Below, one piece after another: positions 59,604-64,000 of a DNA stretch of 64,000 nt; positions within the stretch are counted from its first letter, which is position 1, and each line of letters begins with the position of its first letter. This DNA comes from Candidatus Brevundimonas phytovorans (lineage in GTDB: Bacteria > Pseudomonadota > Alphaproteobacteria > Caulobacterales > Caulobacteraceae): NCBI GenBank assembly GCA_029203145.1, contig CP119309.1:3063001-3127000 (forward strand), written 5' to 3'. Made by a program: the position numbers and the translations under genes. A model generated the notes under the pieces. That model did no database searches. It was given only the letters and a program-made list of their open reading frames with translations, and was not told the DNA's origin.

Positions 59604-60079
59604 GCAAGGCGGTTACCGAAAGCGGGCACGCTCAATGTCCGCAACGGGTCGGAAGCGGAAATAGGCGCGCCGCCATCCAGGCGTCCTTGGGCGGCGATTT
59701 CGTCGGCTATGTCTGGCGTTCACGACCTGCACCAAGCCTGCGGCTCGCCGCCAGGGGCGGTCATCCTCAGATCTGGCCCGAGGCGGGCGGTGACGCAGGG
59801 GCCTGGCGTCTGGCGGGGCGACGGCCCCGAACGCGAGGCATATTCTTTTCACCGACGCCTTCAACCTAGCCGCAGCGGGTGTTTGCGCCGTGAAACCCCG
59901 CTCGAACGCGCCGAGGGTCAGGACGCTGCTAGGATGCGCTCTGGTCTTTGACAGAGTCTGGTGTTGGCAAGGAGAGGTCGAGCGGGTCGACAAAGACCGC
60001 CCGACCTCCGCTCCGGCCCTATTGCACGAATTGCACTGTTTTTTTCACGCCACGGTGCAATCGGCCCGCTGCCTGCGCC
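59604..60079. other. Long gap without a convincing gene
   Basis: A 476-bp stretch. It holds the second 25-bp direct repeat (59635), short ORFs on both strands with shadow-like Arg/Pro/Ala composition, and a hairpin-like GAGGTCG...CGACCTC near 59973. No ORF in it has the third-position GC bias of real neighbours. It may be remnant DNA of a lost gene. murI converges on it from the right. Confidence 0.55.
59635..59659 (+). repeat. 25-bp direct repeat, right copy
   Basis: ATGTCCGCAACGGGTCG followed by GAAGCGGA matches the 59166 copy at 23 of 25 positions, so the orphan gene is flanked by direct repeats in the same orientation. Confidence 0.7.
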
Positions 60080-60943
60080 TCAGGCGGCGTCAAACGTCAG
60101 CGGCGCGCCCCAGAAGCGGGCCACCAGGTCCGACTGCGGGCCGGGCGTGCCGGTGGTCAGGAAGTCGCGGCGGGCCGAGCTTCCCAGGTCGTATTCGGGA
60201 TGGCGGGCGAAATAGCGTTCCAGCGAGTCGGCCACGGCGGTCGGCTGGCTGATCACCTGGACCCCGGCGGGCAGGGCGGCGGCGAACAGGTCGGCCACGA
60301 TCTCATAGTGGGTGCAGCCCAGGATGGCCTTGTCCGGGTGGCGGCCGATGCGGCGGCGCAGGGCGTCGACGTGGTCCTCGACCACCACCTTCAGCTCCTC
60401 GGCCGGGGCGCCCAGCTCGATCAGGCCGGCCAGGCCGGGGCAGGGCTCGGTGAAGACGGCCAGGTCTTCGCGGCGCTTGTCGATCTCGATCTCATAGACC
60501 CGGCTCATGGCCGTGGCGGCGGTGCAGAAGACGCCGGTGATGTCGATCGCCTCCTTCTTCTGGCCTTCCAGCCGCCCGTTGCGCTCGGCCTCATAGGACC
60601 AGGGCAGGCCGGTGGCCGCCTCGATGGTCGGGACGATGATGCCCAGGACATTGACCGGGCGACCCAGCTTCTCGCGCATCCCTGGAATCCAGGTCTGCTG
60701 CAGACGGCGCAGCGCGATGGCCGAGGCCGTGTTGCAGGCCAGGACCACGACCGAGGCGCCCGCCTCGAACAGCCGCTCGCAGCCGGCGCGGGTCAGCTCG
60801 ACGATGTCCTCGCCGCCGCGCCCGCCATAGGGGGCGTGCCCCTGGTCGCCCAGGTAGATGAAGTCCCGCGTCGGAAAGCGGGCTGTAAGTTCGCGGTGGA
60901 CCGTCAGTCCGCCCACGCCGGAGTCAAAAACGCCTATCGCCAT
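60080..60943 (-). CDS. murI: Glutamate racemase
   Basis: A 287-residue cofactor-independent racemase supplying D-glutamate for peptidoglycan. Seen are IGVFDSGVGGLTVHREL (D7), FIYLGDQGHAPYG, the first catalytic cysteine C70 in LACNTASA, VLGIIVPTIEAA, and the second cysteine C210 with H212 in ILGCTHYEI. The ATG at 60943 starts exactly at the family N-terminus; the frame continues upstream only as a shadow of the divergent M3 peptidase gene. Confidence 0.96.
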   Translation of the reverse strand: MAIGVFDSGVGGLTVHRELTARFPTRDFIYLGDQGHAPYGGRGGEDIVELTRAGCERLFEAGASVVVLACNTASAIALRRLQQTWIPGMREKLGRPVNVLGIIVPTIEAATGLPWSYEAERNGRLEGQKKEAIDITGVFCTAATAMSRVYEIEIDKRREDLAVFTEPCPGLAGLIELGAPAEELKVVVEDHVDALRRRIGRHPDKAILGCTHYEIVADLFAAALPAGVQVISQPTAVADSLERYFARHPEYDLGSSARRDFLTTGTPGPQSDLVARFWGAPLTFDAA

Positions 60944-61063
60944 GACGCGGCCTTTAGACCCGTGGGGTTCCGTCGTCCAATGGTTAGGATTACATCCATG
61001 CCATGGACGTTTCGGGCGAGCACGCCGGGGACGTTTTGAAATCGCTATGGTTGGGAGACCTGG

Positions 61064-63250
61064 ATGCACAGACGCCATCTTCTCATCGGGGGCGCGAGCC
61101 TCTTCGCCCTTACGGGCTGCGCCTCCGCCGGCGCCATGGAGAACGGAATGACGGGACCGACCGCCGCCTCGCTTTCGACCGCCGACGAGGCGCGCATCGC
61201 CCGCGCCGTCCTGCCGACGACCGCCCCGCGCGCCGAGCTGCTGCAGCCCTGGACCGGCCCCTACGAGGGCGTGCCCCCCTGGGACAAGGTGACGGCGCCC
61301 AAGATGCGCGAAGCCATCCTGGAAGGCATCGAGCTGCAACGCGCCGACGTGGCTGCGATCGCCAATAACCCCGAGGCCCCGACCTTCGCCAACACCCTGG
61401 TGGCGATGGAGCTGGTCGGCGAACCGCTGGACCGCGCCATGAACGTCTTCAGCGTCATGACGTCGAACATCGGCGGCGACGAATGGGACGTGCTGGAAAC
61501 CGAACTGTCGCCGATCCTGTCGGCCGCCGGCGACGAGATCATCTTCAACGAGAAGCTGTTCCAGCGCATCAAGGCCGTGGCCGATGGCGCCGAGACCAGC
61601 GGCCTGAACGCCCAGCAGACCCGTCTGGCCGAGCGCAGCCGCGACAGCTTCATCCGCAACGGCGCCGCTCTGGACGCCGCTGGCAAGGCCGAGCTGGGCC
61701 GCATCAACACCGCCCTGTCGAACGCCTTCACCGGCTTCGGTCAGAAGGTGGTGGCCGATGAGAACACCTGGACCGTCATCACCAACGAGGCCGGCCTGAA
61801 GGGTCTGCCCGCCTCGAACAAGGCCGCCGCAGCCGCCGCCGCCCGCGCCCGCAACGTCCAGGGCTGGGCCATCGTCAACACCCGCTCCAGCGTCGATCCC
61901 TTCCTGACCTTCGCTGACGACCGCGCCCTGCGCGAGCAGGTCTGGAAGAAGTTCGTCAAGCGCGGCGACAACGGCGACGCCAACGACACCAAGTCGACCA
62001 TCGCCCAGATCGTCGCCCTGCGTCAGCAGCGCGCCAGGCTGCTGGGCTTCGCCAACCACGCCGAATGGCGCATGCAGGACACGATGGCCAAGACCCCGGC
62101 CGCCGCGTCCGAGCTGATGCTGCGCGTCTGGGCCCCGGCCAAGGCCCGCGTGGCCGAAGAGGTCGCCGACATGAAGGCGATCGCCGGTTATGACATCGAG
62201 CCCTGGGACTACCTCTACTTCGCCGAGAAGGTCCGCAAGGCCAAGTACGACCTCGATCAGAACGAGCTGAAGCCCTACTTCGAGCTGCACGCCGTCCGCG
62301 CGGCGTCGTTCTACATGGCCGAGCGCCTCTACGGCTTTGTCTTCAAGCAACTGCCCAAGGGCACGGTCTCGACCTTCGAGCCGGACGTGACCACCTATGA
62401 GGTCACCGACAAGGCCACCGGCAAGCTGATCGGCCTCTACTACGCCGACGACTTCGCCCGTCCGGGCAAGCGTTCGGGCGCCTGGATGACCACCTACCGG
62501 TCCTTCTCGACCCTGACCGGCGCCAAGCCGATCCTGGCCTCGAACAACAACAACTTCGTCAAGGCCGAGGAAGGTCAGCCCCTGCTGATCTCGCTCGACG
62601 ACGCCGAGACCCTGTTCCACGAGTTCGGCCACGCCCTGCACTACTTCTCGTCGGTGGTGACCTATCCGTCGTTCGGCAATACGCCACGCGACTTCGTGGA
62701 ATATCCGTCGCAGGTGCACGAGCACTGGGTGTTGAGCCGCCCGATCCTCGACGGCTACATGAAGCACGTCGAGACCGGCCAGCCGATGCCGCAGGCGCTG
62801 GTGGACAAGATCGAGGCCTCCTCGACCTTCAACCAGGGCTACGCCACGGTCAGCTACCTGTCGTCGGCCATCGTCGACATGGACCTGCACACCCAGGCCA
62901 CGCCGCCGACCGACATCGACGCCTTCGAGAAGGCGTCGCTGGCGCGCATCGGCATGCCCAAGGAGATGGTGATGCGGCACCGTCTGCCGCAGTTCAACCA
63001 CCTCTTCACCTCGGACGCCTACTCGGCCGGCTACTACTCTTACCTCTGGTCGGAGACGATGGACGCCGACACCTGGGCCTACTTCGAAGAGTCGGGCGAC
63101 GTCTTCAACCCGGACATCGCTGGTCGCTTCAAGTCGATCATGCTGGCGCCGGGCAACACCACGGACCGCGGCGACGCCTATCGCCAGTTCCGCGGCCGCA
63201 ACCCCGACGTGGCGGCCCTGCTCAAGGTGCGCGGCTTCCCGACTTCCTGA
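61064..63250 (+). CDS. M3-family zinc metallopeptidase (peptidyl-dipeptidase Dcp type), lipoprotein
   Basis: A 728-residue exported peptidase. The signal MHRRHLLIGGASLFALTGCASAG has a lipobox (LTGC) after a twin-arginine-like RR. The zinc motif is HEFGHALH (H519, E520, H523) followed by a conserved glutamate in VEYPSQVHEHW, and the C-terminal SAGYYSYLWSETMDADTW carries the substrate-binding tyrosines of Dcp/oligopeptidase A. It likely trims peptides in the periplasm. It faces away from murI over a 120-bp divergent gap. Length is normal for Dcp. Confidence 0.95.
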   Translation: MHRRHLLIGGASLFALTGCASAGAMENGMTGPTAASLSTADEARIARAVLPTTAPRAELLQPWTGPYEGVPPWDKVTAPKMREAILEGIELQRADVAAIANNPEAPTFANTLVAMELVGEPLDRAMNVFSVMTSNIGGDEWDVLETELSPILSAAGDEIIFNEKLFQRIKAVADGAETSGLNAQQTRLAERSRDSFIRNGAALDAAGKAELGRINTALSNAFTGFGQKVVADENTWTVITNEAGLKGLPASNKAAAAAAARARNVQGWAIVNTRSSVDPFLTFADDRALREQVWKKFVKRGDNGDANDTKSTIAQIVALRQQRARLLGFANHAEWRMQDTMAKTPAAASELMLRVWAPAKARVAEEVADMKAIAGYDIEPWDYLYFAEKVRKAKYDLDQNELKPYFELHAVRAASFYMAERLYGFVFKQLPKGTVSTFEPDVTTYEVTDKATGKLIGLYYADDFARPGKRSGAWMTTYRSFSTLTGAKPILASNNNNFVKAEEGQPLLISLDDAETLFHEFGHALHYFSSVVTYPSFGNTPRDFVEYPSQVHEHWVLSRPILDGYMKHVETGQPMPQALVDKIEASSTFNQGYATVSYLSSAIVDMDLHTQATPPTDIDAFEKASLARIGMPKEMVMRHRLPQFNHLFTSDAYSAGYYSYLWSETMDADTWAYFEESGDVFNPDIAGRFKSIMLAPGNTTDRGDAYRQFRGRNPDVAALLKVRGFPTS

Positions 63251-63254
63251 GTGG

Positions 63255-63282
63255 GCCTACCGTCCTTCGGGCTACTTGAGGC
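63255..63282 (-). repeat. Short two-helix palindromic repeat, family A (intergenic copy)
   Basis: On the minus strand a 28-bp unit runs GCCTCAAGTAGCCC to GGACGGTAGGC, with outer arms extended to GGGCCT/AGGCCC. The inner stem has one mismatch (GCCC/GGAC). It begins 4 bp after the M3 peptidase stop. Confidence 0.7.
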
Positions 63283-63302
63283 CCGTTGGCGCTAGCCGTG
63301 AC

Positions 63303-63334
63303 AAGGCCCGGTGGAGCAATCCGCCGGGCTTTTT
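63303..63334 (+). terminator. Terminator after the M3 peptidase gene
   Basis: GCCCGGTGGA, a 4-base loop and TCCGCCGGGC form a 10-bp stem (one G-T pair), then TTTTT. Confidence 0.85.
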
Positions 63335-63350
63335 CATGGCCCTATCTCTC

Positions 63351-63444
63351 CGCACATCCCGGCGGACGCCGGCATCCAGTGCTTTGGCTTCAAGTTGCGG
63401 CGGCGGAGGCCTCGCAGGACCCCGGCGTCCGCCAGGGTGAGCGG
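63351..63444. repeat. Intergenic palindrome, family F (copy 2)
   Basis: A left arm ATCCCGGCGGACGCCGG is followed by CATCCAGTGCTTTGGCTTC, and the right arm reads CCCCGGCGTCCGCC then AGGGTGAGCG. The shared CCAGTGCTTTGGCTTC piece with the element at 10396 marks a common family. Confidence 0.7.
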
Positions 63445-63516
63445 GAAAGGTTCGTTCTGTTTTTCGGCGAGGTGGCGTAAGCCTTGGCTTTGGCTAGCAA
63501 GAATGAGGTTCCCCGC

Positions 63517-64000
63517 ATGAGCGTCGTCGCCTCCTATATCTACAAGGACGGCCAGCGGGTTCGCGAGGCGCCGCTGACCGACGAGGGGCTGCGGCTCAAG
63601 CCGGGCGAATACCTCTGGATCGGCCTGTACGAGCCGACAAGCGAGGAGTTCGAGGCCCTGGTGCGGCGCTTTCATCTGCACCCGCTCGCGGTCGAGGACG
63701 CGCTGGCGGCGCATCAGATGCCCAAGATCGAGGTCTATGGCGGCGAGCTCTTCATCGTCGCCCGCACGGCGCAAAAGGCCGACGACGCCATCTGGTACGG
63801 CGAGACGCACGTCTTCGTCGGGCCGCGCTATGTCATCACCATCCGCCACGGCTCGGCCCGCGCCCATACCCAGCTGCGCGCCCAGCTGGAGGCCTCGCCG
63901 CTGCAGTTGAAGCACGGCGCCGACTTCATCCTGCACGGGGTGCTGGACTTCATCGTCGACGCCTATGTGCCCATCGTCGACGACATCGAGGACAGCGTGC
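63517..64000 (+). CDS. corA: CorA-family magnesium/divalent-cation transporter, N-terminal part (cut by window edge)
   Basis: The first 161 residues are visible: MSVVASYIYKDGQRVREAPLTD, LWIGLYEPTSEEFEALVRRFHLHPLAVEDALAAHQMPKIEVYGGELFIVARTA, then FVGPRYVITIRHGSARAHTQLRAQLEAS and ILHGVLDFIVDAYVPIVDDIEDSV. This is the cytoplasmic funnel domain of CorA; the two C-terminal membrane helices and the GMN motif lie outside the window. It follows the M3 peptidase after a terminator and a palindrome, so it is a separate unit. Confidence 0.9.
   Translation, partial: MSVVASYIYKDGQRVREAPLTDEGLRLKPGEYLWIGLYEPTSEEFEALVRRFHLHPLAVEDALAAHQMPKIEVYGGELFIVARTAQKADDAIWYGETHVFVGPRYVITIRHGSARAHTQLRAQLEASPLQLKHGADFILHGVLDFIVDAYVPIVDDIEDSV

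Noticed and set aside
59613..59993. A 126-codon minus-strand ORF over the gap beside murI
   Set aside because: Composition is Arg/Pro/Ala-rich and shadow-like, it runs into the reverse of the 25-bp repeat (FRFRPVADI-type wording common in spurious calls), and there is no ribosome site.

Overview
The window is a GC-rich, densely coded chromosomal segment with 63 supported protein-coding genes, two of them cut by the window edges. I see no rRNA gene, no complete tRNA gene, no CRISPR array and no transposase. Protein wording (IF-2, NusA, HrcA, DnaK, GrpE, CoaBC), a CtrA-like box, a chemoreceptor ending in a CheR-type pentapeptide and strong G/C third-position bias point to an alphaproteobacterium of the Caulobacterales, most likely Brevundimonas or a close relative. 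That placement is inference from recognition, not from a database search. The dnaK-dnaJ and nusA-infB-pnp clusters lie near the replication origin in Caulobacter, so this segment may be origin-proximal.

Layout. 1-2.9 kb: a drug-efflux operon (HlyD adaptor, DHA2 transporter, TetR) with a palindrome just upstream. 3-7.8 kb: nth, an ATP-grasp ligase, a PfkB kinase, ccmC-ccmD-ccmG and a small gene behind a CtrA-like box. 7.8-13.9 kb: MarR, ftsY-yciB, nadE, a PhnA-domain protein and a hydrolase. 13.9-17.9 kb: sugar genes, namely gmhB, an AGE isomerase and an aminotransferase/oxidoreductase pair that fits GnnB/GnnA (2,3-diamino sugar for lipid A). 17.9-30.4 kb: MHYT histidine kinase, MaoC hydratase, threonine dehydratase, glpK, phosphotransferase, Rrf2 regulator, SDR, MarC, pyrF, SDHAF4-like, htpX and trmB. 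30.6-32.6 kb: a chemoreceptor.

32.7-44.8 kb is the transcription/translation superoperon rimP-nusA-ylxR-infB-(two inserted genes)-rbfA-truB-rpsO-pnp. 44.8-46.5 kb is a MarR/dipeptidase pair with a strong operator-like palindrome. 47-49.6 kb holds rph and, divergently, hrcA-grpE. 49.7-58.5 kb holds a dienelactone hydrolase, alkB, dnaK-dnaJ-dapB, an EamA transporter, dut and coaBC. 58.6-60.1 kb is the least ordinary part: a lipoprotein with a toxin-like domain and an orphan gene of atypical codon use framed by 25-bp direct repeats. The window closes with murI, an M3 peptidase lipoprotein and the start of a CorA-type transporter.

The most interesting signal is a short (28-29 bp) two-helix palindromic repeat, present six times. 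Three copies are intergenic with covarying stems. Three sit inside genes, in the same reading phase: a tandem pair in glpK and one copy at the 3' end of rbfA. This resembles coding-region palindromic elements such as those of Rickettsia. Larger palindromes of two or three other families fill many intergenic gaps, and the intergenic short copies tend to lie beside them.
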